Shown here: piece after piece, positions 44,513 through 53,363 of the stretch
Numbering within the stretch: the stretch's first letter is position 1
Layout of the letters: the number at the start of each line of letters is the position of its first letter
NCBI RefSeq assembly: GCF_035998295.1
Contig: NZ_DASYHS010000216.1
Location: 19,959 to 83,958 of the forward strand
Source of the DNA: DASYHS01 sp035998295
Lineage (GTDB): Bacteria; Pseudomonadota; Alphaproteobacteria; Azospirillales; Azospirillaceae
DNA length: 64,000 nt
Reading direction: 5' to 3'
The notes under the pieces: generated by a model
Databases searched by the model: none
What the model saw: the letters and a program-made list of their open reading frames with translations, nothing else
What the model was told of the DNA's origin: nothing
Position numbers and translations under genes: made by a program

Positions 44513-46150
44513 TCAGGGCTGCTTCTTCTCCCGGCGCAGCGCCCATTTGATGGCGGTGCGGTCGGGAAGCGTCGTGCCCGAAAGAGTGATCTGGCTGGTG
44601 CGCCGGGCATCCTCGCCGCTGCCGAGATGCACGCTCTCGGCCAGTGCCAGACGGCCGCCGGTCGCGCGCAGGCGCCAGCCCGTCCCGCCCGGCAGCCGCA
44701 GCAGGGCCGCGGCGCCATTCTGGATCAGCGACACCTGCACCGAGGGGTGGAGGTGGAAGCGCACCGTGAACGCATGGCCGGCCGGGCCTTCGAGCACGTC
44801 CTCGCCGCGCAGGTCCTCGCCGTTGTCGGCGAGGTAGAGCCGGCGGTGATGCGCCAGGCGGAAGCTGCGCAGGTAGCCGTCATGGCCGGCTTCGACCAGC
44901 GTCGCGCCGTCGCCCTCGACCCGCTCGCACGATACCCGCCCCGGCCGCCGGCCGATGCCGCCGCCCTCCAGCACCTCGGCCGAGTTGGTCTCCTCGACCG
45001 TCACGGTCGAATGCGCCGCGGTCGCGGCGAGCCCGCTGCGCCAGGGGCCGGTCGGACAGGGGTGCGCGCCGCAGTTCACGATCAGCCGTTCGCGCCCGAC
45101 GCTCATCTCGAAAGCCAGTGCGCCGGCATGCGCATGCGCATCCAGCCCGGGCGGCGGCGGGCGGCCGACATCCATCAGCACGAGGGTCCGGCCGGCGAGC
45201 AGGCGTTCGAAGCCGGAATGGGGCATGCTCTTGAGCGGGCGGCCGCGCGCGTCGCTCTGGGCCAGCACGGCGTCGACCAGCGCGCCTTCGCCTTCCTGGC
45301 CGCCGTTGAACAGGGCGAGCCCGCCGTCGCCATGGCGGAAGAAGCGCAGCGCCGGCGTCATGCGGTCGATCGCGTGCTGGAGGGCTTCAGGCAGTTCCGC
45401 CTTCGCCATGCGCAGCGCGGCGCGCATGTCGATCAGGTGGCGCAGGACGTGGAGATGGGTCTCCGGGTTGCGCTCGGCGTGCCCGCCATCGGGCAGGACC
45501 TGGCGCGGCAGCTCGCGCTCGAGCAGCCTGAGCCCGGCGACCAGGCCCCGTTCGGCGCCGGGCAGCGCGACGCCGGCGAAGACCAGGCCCTTGATCGCCG
45601 CCATCAGCCGGGCGCCGTCGAGCGTGCCGGGCGTCACCCGGCCGAGATGCCGGGCTTGGCGCGCGAGGCTCTCGAAGACCCGGGTCCGGAAGGCATCGTC
45701 GGCGCTCGAGCAGTAGAAGTCGTGAAGCCCGATCCAGGTCGCGACGCGCATGCCCAGCACGTCGGGGACCCAGCTCTCCTCGCGCCAGCCGTGATTGCGG
45801 TCGAGCCAGCTCGTGATCAGCGCGCGGGCGTGGCGGCGGGCGGTGTCGCCGCCGACCGCGCGCAGGTCGCGCAGCCACTCGAACCCGTTGATGGCGGAAT
45901 GCCAGGCGGGATGCACGCCGGCCTGGGACCAGGGCGGCTCCTCCGCTTCGACCAGCGTGCCGGCGAAGCGGTAGCGTCCTTCGAGCAGCTCGCCACCGGC
46001 GGCGGCGTCGCCCGGCCAGGGGTCGTTCGGCACGCAGGACAGCGCCGAAGGCGCACGCCCGGCGAGCGTCAGCCCATAGAGAGGATTGCGGAAGGCGAAC
46101 GCGCGGGCACCATCGCGCAGGCGGGCCAGCGTGTCGCGCGGTGCCGTCAT
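44513..46150 (-). CDS. Heparinase II/III-family protein
   Basis: 545 residues. The N-terminal half is an alpha/alpha toroid-like region (GFEWLRDLRAVGGDTARRHA ... LRLLERELPRQVLPDGGHAERNPETH), and the C-terminal half has the beta-rich heparinase domain with AHAHAGALAFEMSVGRERLIVNCG and AAHSTVTVEE. Potential catalytic residues: the His in DAHAHAG. It is a putative polysaccharide lyase commonly found between rpe/rsmB and purH in Alphaproteobacteria, with no known physiological target. ATG 46150. No signal peptide visible, so possibly cytoplasmic. Confidence 0.88.
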   Translation of the reverse strand: MTAPRDTLARLRDGARAFAFRNPLYGLTLAGRAPSALSCVPNDPWPGDAAAGGELLEGRYRFAGTLVEAEEPPWSQAGVHPAWHSAINGFEWLRDLRAVGGDTARRHARALITSWLDRNHGWREESWVPDVLGMRVATWIGLHDFYCSSADDAFRTRVFESLARQARHLGRVTPGTLDGARLMAAIKGLVFAGVALPGAERGLVAGLRLLERELPRQVLPDGGHAERNPETHLHVLRHLIDMRAALRMAKAELPEALQHAIDRMTPALRFFRHGDGGLALFNGGQEGEGALVDAVLAQSDARGRPLKSMPHSGFERLLAGRTLVLMDVGRPPPPGLDAHAHAGALAFEMSVGRERLIVNCGAHPCPTGPWRSGLAATAAHSTVTVEETNSAEVLEGGGIGRRPGRVSCERVEGDGATLVEAGHDGYLRSFRLAHHRRLYLADNGEDLRGEDVLEGPAGHAFTVRFHLHPSVQVSLIQNGAAALLRLPGGTGWRLRATGGRLALAESVHLGSGEDARRTSQITLSGTTLPDRTAIKWALRREKKQP

Positions 46151-46156
46151 CCCGGC

Positions 46157-46819
46157 TCAGGCGCCCCTGAGCCGGCGGATGTTGTCCGCATAGGCATCGG
46201 GCCCGCCGGCGAAAGTCGCGGTCCCGGCGACGAGCACGTCCGCCCCGGCCTCCACCGCCAGGGCCGCGGTCTGGACGTTGATGCCGCCATCGACCTCCAG
46301 GTCGATGGGGCGGTCGAGCGCATCGATGCGCCGGCGCAGCTCGCGGATCTTGTCGAGCTGGGACGGGATGAAGCTCTGGCCTCCGAAGCCGGGATTGACG
46401 CTCATCACCAGCACCAGGTCGAGTTCGCCCAGCACGTAGTCCAGGATGTCCAGCGGCGTCGCCGGGTTCAACGACACCCCCGCCTTCTTGCCCAGCGACT
46501 TGATGAGCTGGATCGTGCGATGCAGGTGCGGGCCCGCCTCGGGATGGACCGTGATGATGTCGGCGCCCGCCTTCGCGAAATCGGCGATGTAGGGATCGAC
46601 CGGCGAAATCATCAGGTGGACGTCGAAGACCTTGTCCGAATGGGGGCGCAGCGCCTTCACCACACCGGGGCCGATCGTGATGTTGGGAACGAAGTGGCCG
46701 TCCATCACGTCGATATGGACGTAGTCGGCGCCGGCGCGGTCGATCGCGCGGACCTCCTCGCCCAGCCGGGCGAAATCGGCCGAAAGGATCGACGGAGCGA
46801 TTCGGGTGGCTTGCTGCAT
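46157..46819 (-). CDS. rpe: Ribulose-phosphate 3-epimerase
   Basis: 220 residues, TIM barrel; interconverts ribulose- and xylulose-5-phosphate in the pentose phosphate/Calvin pathways. It contains APSILSADFARLGEEV, the metal-binding His/Asp in DYVHIDVMDGHFVPNI, MSVNPGFGGQSFIP and VDGGINVQTAALAVEAGADVLVAGTA. ATG 46819. Same-strand gene cluster with rsmB and heparinase. Complete and typical. Confidence 0.98.
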   Translation of the reverse strand: MQQATRIAPSILSADFARLGEEVRAIDRAGADYVHIDVMDGHFVPNITIGPGVVKALRPHSDKVFDVHLMISPVDPYIADFAKAGADIITVHPEAGPHLHRTIQLIKSLGKKAGVSLNPATPLDILDYVLGELDLVLVMSVNPGFGGQSFIPSQLDKIRELRRRIDALDRPIDLEVDGGINVQTAALAVEAGADVLVAGTATFAGGPDAYADNIRRLRGA

Positions 46820-46878
46820 GGTCCCCGTGTCCTAGCAAGTTGCCGAAGCTGCCGCAAGGGAGGCGAGGGCGCCGGCGC

Positions 46879-48171
46879 TCAGCTCGTTCGCCGCAGGCGG
46901 GCGACGAAGAAGCCGTCGATCCCGCCAAGCTCCGCGAGCTGGCCGGGCAGGGTACGCAACTCGCCGCGCCCGTTCACCAGCTCGGCGAGCCCGCCGACCT
47001 CCGACGCCTCGACGGGAACCCGCTCGACCGGTGCGCCGGAGGCGAGCAGGGCGTCGATCTGCCGCTCTCCCTCCTCGGGCTGTAGCGAGCAGGTGCAGTA
47101 GACCAGGAAGCCCCCCGGCTTAACCAGCGTCACGGCGTGGGCCAGCATGCGGCCCTGGACCGGCGCCAGCCGCGCCACGTCCTCGGCCGTCTTCAGCCGC
47201 TGGATGTCGGGATGGCGCCGGATCGCGCCGGTGGCGCTGCACGGCGCGTCCAACAGGACCGCGTCCGCCGGGGCGGGCGGCTGCCAGCGCGCGGCGTCGC
47301 CCACGACCGTCTCGGCCTCGAGGCCGAGGCGGCGGAGATTCTCCGTCAACCGGACGAGCCGCCGCTCGGACCGGTCGAGCGCCGTCACGTGGGCGCCGGC
47401 GGCGGCGAGTTGCGCGGTCTTGCCGCCCGGCGCCGCCGCGAGGTCGTAGACCATCCGGCCCGCCAGGTCCGGAAACAGCTTCGCCGGCAGCGCCGCCGCC
47501 ATGTCCTGGACCCACCAAGCACCCTCGGCGAAACCCGGCAGCTCGCCGATCGGGCCGCCCGCCGTGCGGCGCAGCGTACCGGTCGGCGTCAGGCGCGCCT
47601 CCAGCGGGCCCGTCCAGGCGTCGGGATCGCTCTTGGCCGTGAGGTCGAGCGGCGCCTCGGTCAGATTGGCTTCGACGATCGCGCGTGCGCGCGCCGTGCC
47701 ATAGGCCTGGCGCCAAGCAAGCCACAGCCAGTCCGGCGTGTTGAGCCGGCCGGCGTCCTGCGCGGCGGCGGCGGCCGGCCCGTCGCGCGCGATGCGGCGC
47801 AGGACGGCGTTGATCAGGCCCTTGTAGCGGTCGAGCCCGCGTGCCTCGGCCAGCGCCACGCCCGTGTCGACGGCGGCATGGGCGGGCGTGCCCAGGAAGA
47901 CCAGCTGGGCCGTGCCGAGGCGCAGCACGTCCTGGACCCCGCCCTTCACCGGGTCCGGCCGGTCGAGGCTCTCGCGCAGCAAGCTGTCGATCTGGCCGAG
48001 CCGGCGCAGCACGGTCGAGGCGAGTAGTCGGACGAAGGCGCGGTCGCGCGTCTCCAGCGCCGGGATTTCCGGGTGGGCGTCGAAGGCATCGTCGAGGGGT
48101 GTGCGCCGGCGCAGCACCGACCCGATGAGGTCCAGTGCCGCGGTCCGGGCGGCGAGCGGCGATTCGGTCAT
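46879..48171 (-). CDS. rsmB: 16S rRNA (cytosine-967-C5)-methyltransferase
   Basis: 430 residues, NusB-like RNA-binding domain (1 to about 130) plus Rossmann methyltransferase. SAM motif: VYDLAAAPGGKTAQLAA. Catalytic cysteine: second Cys in LVYCTCSLQPEEGE; the other in LLDAPCSATGAIRRHPDI. Starts ATG 48171. Modifies C967 of 16S rRNA as in E. coli RsmB/Fmu. Closely followed by the small gene 58 bp upstream on the same strand. Confidence 0.95.
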   Translation of the reverse strand: MTESPLAARTAALDLIGSVLRRRTPLDDAFDAHPEIPALETRDRAFVRLLASTVLRRLGQIDSLLRESLDRPDPVKGGVQDVLRLGTAQLVFLGTPAHAAVDTGVALAEARGLDRYKGLINAVLRRIARDGPAAAAAQDAGRLNTPDWLWLAWRQAYGTARARAIVEANLTEAPLDLTAKSDPDAWTGPLEARLTPTGTLRRTAGGPIGELPGFAEGAWWVQDMAAALPAKLFPDLAGRMVYDLAAAPGGKTAQLAAAGAHVTALDRSERRLVRLTENLRRLGLEAETVVGDAARWQPPAPADAVLLDAPCSATGAIRRHPDIQRLKTAEDVARLAPVQGRMLAHAVTLVKPGGFLVYCTCSLQPEEGERQIDALLASGAPVERVPVEASEVGGLAELVNGRGELRTLPGQLAELGGIDGFFVARLRRTS

Positions 48172-48228
48172 GGCGCGGTGTATCGCGCCCGGCCGCCCGT
48201 TGTCGAGGTCCGGAAGCCCGACCGGCGT

Positions 48229-48408
48229 TCAGGACTGCGCATGAAGGTCCTGGATCAGGTTCCTCATCTCGGCGATCGTGCGCTCGTAGCTGGCCTTTTC
48301 GGCTGCCGAAGGCGTCGCCGACTGGTGTTCGCGCAGCTTGGCGACGTAGTCCCCGAGCGCGCCCGCGACATGGGGGCCCAGCGACGGATCGAAGGTCAAG
48401 GTCGTCAT
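48229..48408 (-). CDS. 59-residue hypothetical protein
   Basis: A short ORF between hemY and rsmB, starting ATG 48408 with GGAG seven bases upstream and stopping at 48229. The product begins MTTLTFDPSLGPHVAGALGD and ends IAEMRNLIQDLHAQS. It is acidic/polar and helix-prone with a Leu-Ile helix at its end, no signal or membrane segment. Same strand and close spacing to both neighbours. I do not recognise a family; good coding start and composition support reality. Confidence 0.6.
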   Translation of the reverse strand: MTTLTFDPSLGPHVAGALGDYVAKLREHQSATPSAAEKASYERTIAEMRNLIQDLHAQS

Positions 48409-48441
48409 GGGGCGTCTCCTCGCGGTCTCCGGAATCCCGGT

Positions 48442-49800
48442 TCAGGCGGCGGACTGGCGTGGTTCGGGTGGCGCCAGGAGATCGGTGCCGGCCGGACCCG
48501 CCAAGGCGTCCCCCGTCGGCGTTTCGCGCCATTGGACGCTGTCGAAGCTGCCGCAATTGCCGCACACGCCGCGCCAGGAGCCAAAACCCGCACCGCAGTT
48601 GCCGCAGCTCCAGCCCGGGTCCTCCGGCGCCAGTGCCGCCTTGGCGAGCCAGTCCCGCGCGCCGATCGCGTCGCCGTGTTCCTCCTGCGCGAGGTCGGCC
48701 AGCAACCGATACGTCCGACGACTCGGCCGCAGGGCCAGCGCCTTGCTGAGGTGCTTCCTCGCCTCGCCCCAGAGCCGTGCCGTCAGCGCCACGCGCGCCA
48801 GGGCCAAATGGCTTTCGGGATGGTCCGGGTTGGCCGACATCAGCCGCTCGAACCGCTTCACCTGGGCGAGCGCATCGGCATTCGGTTCGATCTCGCGGAA
48901 GGCGTCGGCCAGGTCGGGATGCGGCTCGATCCGCCAGGCCCGCTCGATCGTGCGGACGGCGGGCTTCGGCTTGCCGGCCCGGGCCAGCAGCAGGGCGGAA
49001 CGGACCGCAGCCGGGGCGAAGCCGGGCATCTGGTCGTGTGCGGAGCCCGCCAGGGTCTGCGCTTCGCCCACGCGCCCGGCGAGTTCGGCCTCGTAGCTGC
49101 GCTCCAGCAGCAGGGCCGTCCGGTGGCGGCGCGCGATGTCGGGCGCGACTGCACCCAGCTTCTGCGCCTCCAGCAGGATGCGCTCGGCCTGCTCCCAATG
49201 GCCGGAGCGGGCTTCCAGGTCGAACAGCGTCGTCAGCACCCACGGGGTCCGGGGCTGGAGGTCGTGCGCCTGGCGGGCGAGCTTCAGCGCCACGGGGCGG
49301 TCGTTCTCTCGCAGAGCCTTGTTGAGCAGGCCGCGCACGCCCAGGAACGCCGTCTCCGGCCGCTCCAGCATCGCCTGGAAATACTTCTCCGCGGCCCGGT
49401 CGTCGCCGTTGAGCTGGGCCGCCTGGGCCGAGAGCAGCATCGTCAACGGCGGGTCGCGCAGCAGGTTGTCGGCTTCGGTCGCGAAGCGCCGCGCGGCGGC
49501 CGCATCGCCGGCGGCGACCGCGACCATGCCGCGGGTCAGCGCCTGGTAGCCGCGCTCGCGCTTCCTGGCCCGGCGCCGGCGGCCGAACCGGCGGGGGGCC
49601 CTGCGGATCGCCTTCCACAACCGGTACAGCAGCGCCGCCACCACCGCGACCACCACGATCGCCAGCAGCAGGATCGCGATCGACGTCTCGACCACGTAGC
49701 CCCGCCAGGCCAGCGTGACGGCGCCGGGGTTCTCGGCGAGCCAGACCACGATCGCGACCAGGATCGCGAGCTTCAGGATGAACCAGAGGGCGCGCGTCAT
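48442..49800 (-). CDS. hemY: HemY-like inner-membrane TPR protein with zinc ribbon
   Basis: 452 residues. Two N-terminal transmembrane helices (about 6-22 and 40-59), then a HemY N-terminal domain (AIRRAPRRFGRRRRARKRERGYQALTRGMVAVAAGD) and several TPR-like helices to about 395. The C-terminus has two CxxC pairs (SCGNCG and VCGNCG, about 405-425), a rubredoxin-like zinc ribbon. ATGA overlap with the preceding mic60-like gene at 49797-49800. This is the proteobacterial HemY of the hemCDXY region, not the oxygen-dependent protoporphyrinogen oxidase. Function in heme synthesis is not settled. Confidence 0.92.
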   Translation of the reverse strand: MTRALWFILKLAILVAIVVWLAENPGAVTLAWRGYVVETSIAILLLAIVVVAVVAALLYRLWKAIRRAPRRFGRRRRARKRERGYQALTRGMVAVAAGDAAAARRFATEADNLLRDPPLTMLLSAQAAQLNGDDRAAEKYFQAMLERPETAFLGVRGLLNKALRENDRPVALKLARQAHDLQPRTPWVLTTLFDLEARSGHWEQAERILLEAQKLGAVAPDIARRHRTALLLERSYEAELAGRVGEAQTLAGSAHDQMPGFAPAAVRSALLLARAGKPKPAVRTIERAWRIEPHPDLADAFREIEPNADALAQVKRFERLMSANPDHPESHLALARVALTARLWGEARKHLSKALALRPSRRTYRLLADLAQEEHGDAIGARDWLAKAALAPEDPGWSCGNCGAGFGSWRGVCGNCGSFDSVQWRETPTGDALAGPAGTDLLAPPEPRQSAA

Positions 49801-51509
49801 TGCCGAACCGTCCCGCCGTCTTGGGCGCTGGATGTGGTGCCGGAAGTGGCGTTCGATGTCTCGATGCCGGCGAGGCGGCCGATGGCGTGACGGGTCAGAG
49901 CCGTCGAGACACGCTCGGCGAGCAGGCGGGCGCGGGCCTGGGCGAGCCAGGGCTCCGCCGCCTCCGCCGCCGGACCCTGCAAGGTGGACAGCTGTTCGAC
50001 GGCGGCATCCAGGTTCCCGTGGTCGAGCAGCGCTTCCGTGCGGGCGACCACCGCCGCGGCACCGTCGCCCGGGACGTCGCCGCCGACCCGGCGCACCGAG
50101 ACCAGCGAGGTGACGCGGTTCAGGGCGCGATCGTACCACTCGCCGCCGTCCGCGGTCCGCCCGGCCTGGACGATGTCCGGGGCGTACCGCGAGAACCGGT
50201 CGTCGAGCTGGGGCCGGGTCGGGATGCCGCCCTCGGCGTAGGGGCCCAGCGCCGCGGCCGCCTCGGCGATCTCGCCGTCCTCGGCGCCGAGCTGGCGCAG
50301 CGTCTGCAATTCGGCGGCGAAGTCGTCCGATTCCTGGAGTGCAGCGCGGAGCTGGCCGGCGGCGAGCACCAGCGCCTGAGTCTCCGCATCCGCAGTCTGC
50401 CGCTGCTCGACCGATTGGGCGAGCCCGGCGACGCGCTGGGTCGCTCCCGACAGCTCGCTGGCGAGGCGGTTGGCTTCGGTCTCCAGCGATGCGATCGTCT
50501 GGGCGTTGCGCTCCAGCGTGCTCCGCAGTTCCTGGAGCTGCTGTTCCAGCTGCGCCGTTCCGACCGGCTGTTCGGGAATCCGCGACGCCAGCGCCCCGAG
50601 CTGCTGCTCGATTTCCGCGATGCGCGCCGCGGCCGCCTCGCCGTTCGCGGCAGCCTGCTCTTCCGACTGACGGGCGGCGGCAGCCGCCTGCTCTTCCGAC
50701 TGACGGGCGGCAGCCGCCGCCTGCTCTCCCGACTGGCGGGCGGCCTCGGTCGCCTGGCGTGCCGTCTCGGCCACCTCGGCGATGCGTGCCTCGAGCGCGC
50801 TCACCGTCTCGGCAAGATCGCCGGCACCGGATTGAGCTCCTTCCTGGGGCCGCTCCGCCGCTTCCAGCCGTGCCGCGAGCTCGTCGACCCGGGACTGGAG
50901 CGCGGCGACGTTGGCCGGGCTCCGCGGCTCGCCGAATGCCGGCGTCAGCAGCTCGCTCGCCCACCACGGGGCGGTGAGGGCGGTGCCGAGGGCCAGCAGC
51001 GACAGCACCGTCGCGGCGACGGCCAGCTTTCGTCCGCCGGCGCGCCGCGAACCCGGTGCGGCACCTTCGGGAGGGCGCGAGGCATCCGCGGCGGGCAGCG
51101 AAGCGGCAGGCAGGGTATCGGCTGCCCGTTCGTCGACCGGCCGGGGCTCGTCGTCGGGTCCGGAGGCGCGATCGTCCACGACTTCGCCTTCGAATAGCCG
51201 CTCCGGCCCCGGCGTTTCCGCGGATGCTTCCCCGACGGGCTCCTCGCTCGGCGCGGCGGCGGCGAGTTCCTCGGCGTCGAGGGCGATGCCGTGGCGGGTC
51301 GCGGCGGCCAGCAGGTCGGCATGGCGCGCGGTCGGGATCGCGCCGCGCTTCTTCCATCCCTGGACCGTGGTCACGGGGATTTCCAGCTTGTGCGCCATGG
51401 GGCGAATGCCCCCGAACTTCTCGATGATGCGCTCGGCGGCGCCCGCCGTCGGCGTCCCCTCGGCAGGGTCCGGCGTCGGGTCGTCCGGCTGGTCGGGGCG
51501 AGGGCTCAT
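49797..51509 (-). CDS. Mic60/mitofilin-family protein (COG4223) with N-terminal HTH-like domain
   Basis: 570 residues from ATG 51509. Residues 26-75 (AERIIEKFGGIRPMAHKLEI ... TVQGWKKRGAIPTARHADLL) form a small helix-turn-helix-like, CarphIsoPro-type domain. An acidic Pro/Ala-rich linker leads to one transmembrane helix (about 161-183). A long coiled coil follows (about 200-390), including repeated AARQSEEQAAA units, and then a mitofilin-like C-terminal domain. Homologous to alphaproteobacterial Mic60, known to lie between hemD and hemY and shape intracytoplasmic membranes. Encoded between hemD and hemY here, with ATGA coupling to hemY. Confidence 0.85.
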   Translation of the reverse strand: MSPRPDQPDDPTPDPAEGTPTAGAAERIIEKFGGIRPMAHKLEIPVTTVQGWKKRGAIPTARHADLLAAATRHGIALDAEELAAAAPSEEPVGEASAETPGPERLFEGEVVDDRASGPDDEPRPVDERAADTLPAASLPAADASRPPEGAAPGSRRAGGRKLAVAATVLSLLALGTALTAPWWASELLTPAFGEPRSPANVAALQSRVDELAARLEAAERPQEGAQSGAGDLAETVSALEARIAEVAETARQATEAARQSGEQAAAAARQSEEQAAAAARQSEEQAAANGEAAAARIAEIEQQLGALASRIPEQPVGTAQLEQQLQELRSTLERNAQTIASLETEANRLASELSGATQRVAGLAQSVEQRQTADAETQALVLAAGQLRAALQESDDFAAELQTLRQLGAEDGEIAEAAAALGPYAEGGIPTRPQLDDRFSRYAPDIVQAGRTADGGEWYDRALNRVTSLVSVRRVGGDVPGDGAAAVVARTEALLDHGNLDAAVEQLSTLQGPAAEAAEPWLAQARARLLAERVSTALTRHAIGRLAGIETSNATSGTTSSAQDGGTVRQ

Positions 51510-51562
51510 GAACTGCGTTCCCTGTTTCTCGGGCGAGAGCGTCAACCGCTCCACGGAAACTC

Positions 51563-52279
51563 CTACCGGAGCAGGTCGAGCAGGGTGGCCTGCTCCGGCC
51601 GTTCGGCTACGCGGATCGCGTGCCAGGGCATCGTACGCGCCTCCATGGCGACGGCTGTGCTGAGGCACAGGGCGTCGACGGCGACGAGACGTGCATCCAA
51701 GCCCGCCTGCCCGGCAAGCCTAACAAAGCTTCTTGCCGTACGAGGAGAGAAAAACAGGACCGCGTCGATTGTTCCCGCGTACAGCTCGCGTACCGTCGAT
51801 TCCGCGAGAGAGGCGGCGGGACGGGCTGCGTACAGAACCGCGCGCTCGACTACAAAGCCCGCTGCCGCCAGCGCCGCGCCGAGGTCGCCGGCCACCGCAG
51901 TACCGGCGGCATGCACCAGCCGCCCCGCGCCCGGAACCAGGGAACGGGCGACCAATGCGGTCAGATCGCCGACGTCGCCGCCGGCGCTGCGGACATCCGC
52001 GAAACCGGCCGCCCGGGCAGCCCGCGCGGTCGCGTCGCCGACGGCAAAAGCCGGTAGCGAGCGCTCGGACGTACGCGCGGCAGCGGCTCGTACGCCATTG
52101 GCGCTCGTGAACAGCAGGGCCTGTGCGCCCGCCAGATCGAGGGGCGGTCCCGCATGATGCTCGATTTCGAGCATCGGATCGATCAAAGCCGTGGCGCCCC
52201 GCGCCTCGACGAGGGCCGCCAGCGCGCGGCCGTCTTCTCCCGGGCGTGTCACCAACAGGCGCCGGTACGGTCCGCTCAC
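51563..52279 (-). CDS. hemD: Uroporphyrinogen-III synthase
   Basis: 238 residues from GTG 52279, which overlaps the hemC stop (GTGA). Begins RRLLVTRPGEDGRALAALV, followed by ALLFTSANGVRAAAA and IDAVLFFSPRTARSFVRL, the weakly conserved HemD signposts. Closes the hydroxymethylbilane ring with inversion of ring D in tetrapyrrole synthesis. Its identity rests on position in hemCD as well as these motifs. Same-strand gene after hemC and before mic60. Confidence 0.93.
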   Translation of the reverse strand: MSGPYRRLLVTRPGEDGRALAALVEARGATALIDPMLEIEHHAGPPLDLAGAQALLFTSANGVRAAAARTSERSLPAFAVGDATARAARAAGFADVRSAGGDVGDLTALVARSLVPGAGRLVHAAGTAVAGDLGAALAAAGFVVERAVLYAARPAASLAESTVRELYAGTIDAVLFFSPRTARSFVRLAGQAGLDARLVAVDALCLSTAVAMEARTMPWHAIRVAERPEQATLLDLLR

Positions 52280-53202
52280 GGGGCGAAGAAGCCCGGCGGC
52301 AGCCGCGACTTCAGTTCCCGCCCGGCATCGGAGCCGAGCTGCGCGGCGTCGGCGGCGGCGCCGTGGCGGCTGGCGCGCAGGATCTGCCGCCCATCCGGCG
52401 AGGCGACGAGCCCGTCCAGGTGCAGCCCGTCCGGCCGAAGCTCGGCCAGCGCCGCGATCGGCGTGCGGCACGACCCGTCGAGCACCGCGAGCAGCGCGCG
52501 CTCGGCCGTGATGCGCAGCATCGTGTCGCCGCAGTTCAATGGGGCGAGCAGGGCTCGCGTCTCGGCGTCGTCCGCGCGCACTTCGATGCCGATCGCACCC
52601 TGCGCCACCGCGGGGAGCATCACCGAGGGCTCGATCACCGAGGTGGCCCGGTCGGCGATGCCGAGGCGATTGAGCCCCGCCAGTGCCAGCAGCGTCGCGT
52701 CCGCCTCGCCCTCGGCCAGCTTGCGCAGCCGCGTGTCGACATTGCCGCGGAAGGGCACGACCTTCAGGTCCGGCCGTCTGGCCAGCACGAGCGCCTGGCG
52801 GCGCAGGCTCGCCGTACCGACGACGGCGCCTCGTGGCAACTCGTCGATCGATGGCGCCTTCGGCGAGAAGAACGCGTCGCGCGGATCCTCGCGCGGCAGG
52901 ACGCAGCAGATGTCGAGGCCGTCCGGCAGCCAGGTCGGCACGTCCTTCATGGAGTGGACGGCGAGGTCGATGCGGCGATCGACGAGCGCCTCTTCGATCT
53001 CCTTGGTGAACAGGCCTTTGCCTCCGGCCTCGCTCAGCGTCCGGTCCAAGATCGCGTCACCGGTCGTCCGGATCACGACGATCTCGATCGCGCCCGGCTG
53101 CGCGAGGGCCGGATGGGCGGCGGCGAGGCGGTCCCTGGTCTGGTGGGCCTGGGCGAGCGCGAGCGGGCTGCCGCGGGTCCCGATTCTCAAGCGAGTGGTC
53201 AT
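52276..53202 (-). CDS. hemC: Hydroxymethylbilane synthase (porphobilinogen deaminase)
   Basis: 308 residues. Conserved RIGTRGSPLALAQA, TTGDAILDRTLSEAGGKGLFTKEIEEALV, DLAVHSMKDVP, FRGNVDTRLRKL. The dipyrromethane cofactor cysteine is C245 in LDGSCRTPIAAL. Polymerises four porphobilinogen molecules. ATG 53202; hemD overlaps its stop. Divergent from the small unknown gene and tsaD, across 161 bp carrying a tandem repeat. Confidence 0.97.
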   Translation of the reverse strand: MTTRLRIGTRGSPLALAQAHQTRDRLAAAHPALAQPGAIEIVVIRTTGDAILDRTLSEAGGKGLFTKEIEEALVDRRIDLAVHSMKDVPTWLPDGLDICCVLPREDPRDAFFSPKAPSIDELPRGAVVGTASLRRQALVLARRPDLKVVPFRGNVDTRLRKLAEGEADATLLALAGLNRLGIADRATSVIEPSVMLPAVAQGAIGIEVRADDAETRALLAPLNCGDTMLRITAERALLAVLDGSCRTPIAALAELRPDGLHLDGLVASPDGRQILRASRHGAAADAAQLGSDAGRELKSRLPPGFFAP

Positions 53203-53254
53203 GCCGCCCTGTTTATTCCCAACGCACCGGCGAGGAAAGCCCTGTAGCGTCGCG

Positions 53255-53297
53255 GCGCCAAACGGGTGGCGGGCCGCAGCGCCAAAAGGGTGGCGGG
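53255..53297. repeat. 24-bp-period direct repeat upstream of hemC
   Basis: Two copies of a 19-mer, GCGCCAAACGGGTGGCGGG at 53255-53273 and GCGCCAAAAGGGTGGCGGG at 53279-53297, one mismatch, spaced 24 bp. In the divergent promoter region between hemC and the 112-residue gene. Could be a binding site for a regulator or simply duplication. Confidence 0.6.
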
Positions 53298-53363
53298 CGG
53301 CGGTGTCACGCTCTATCTAAGGGAGAATGGCGGCCTCGCCCCGAGTCCCCCTCCGGATTACCA

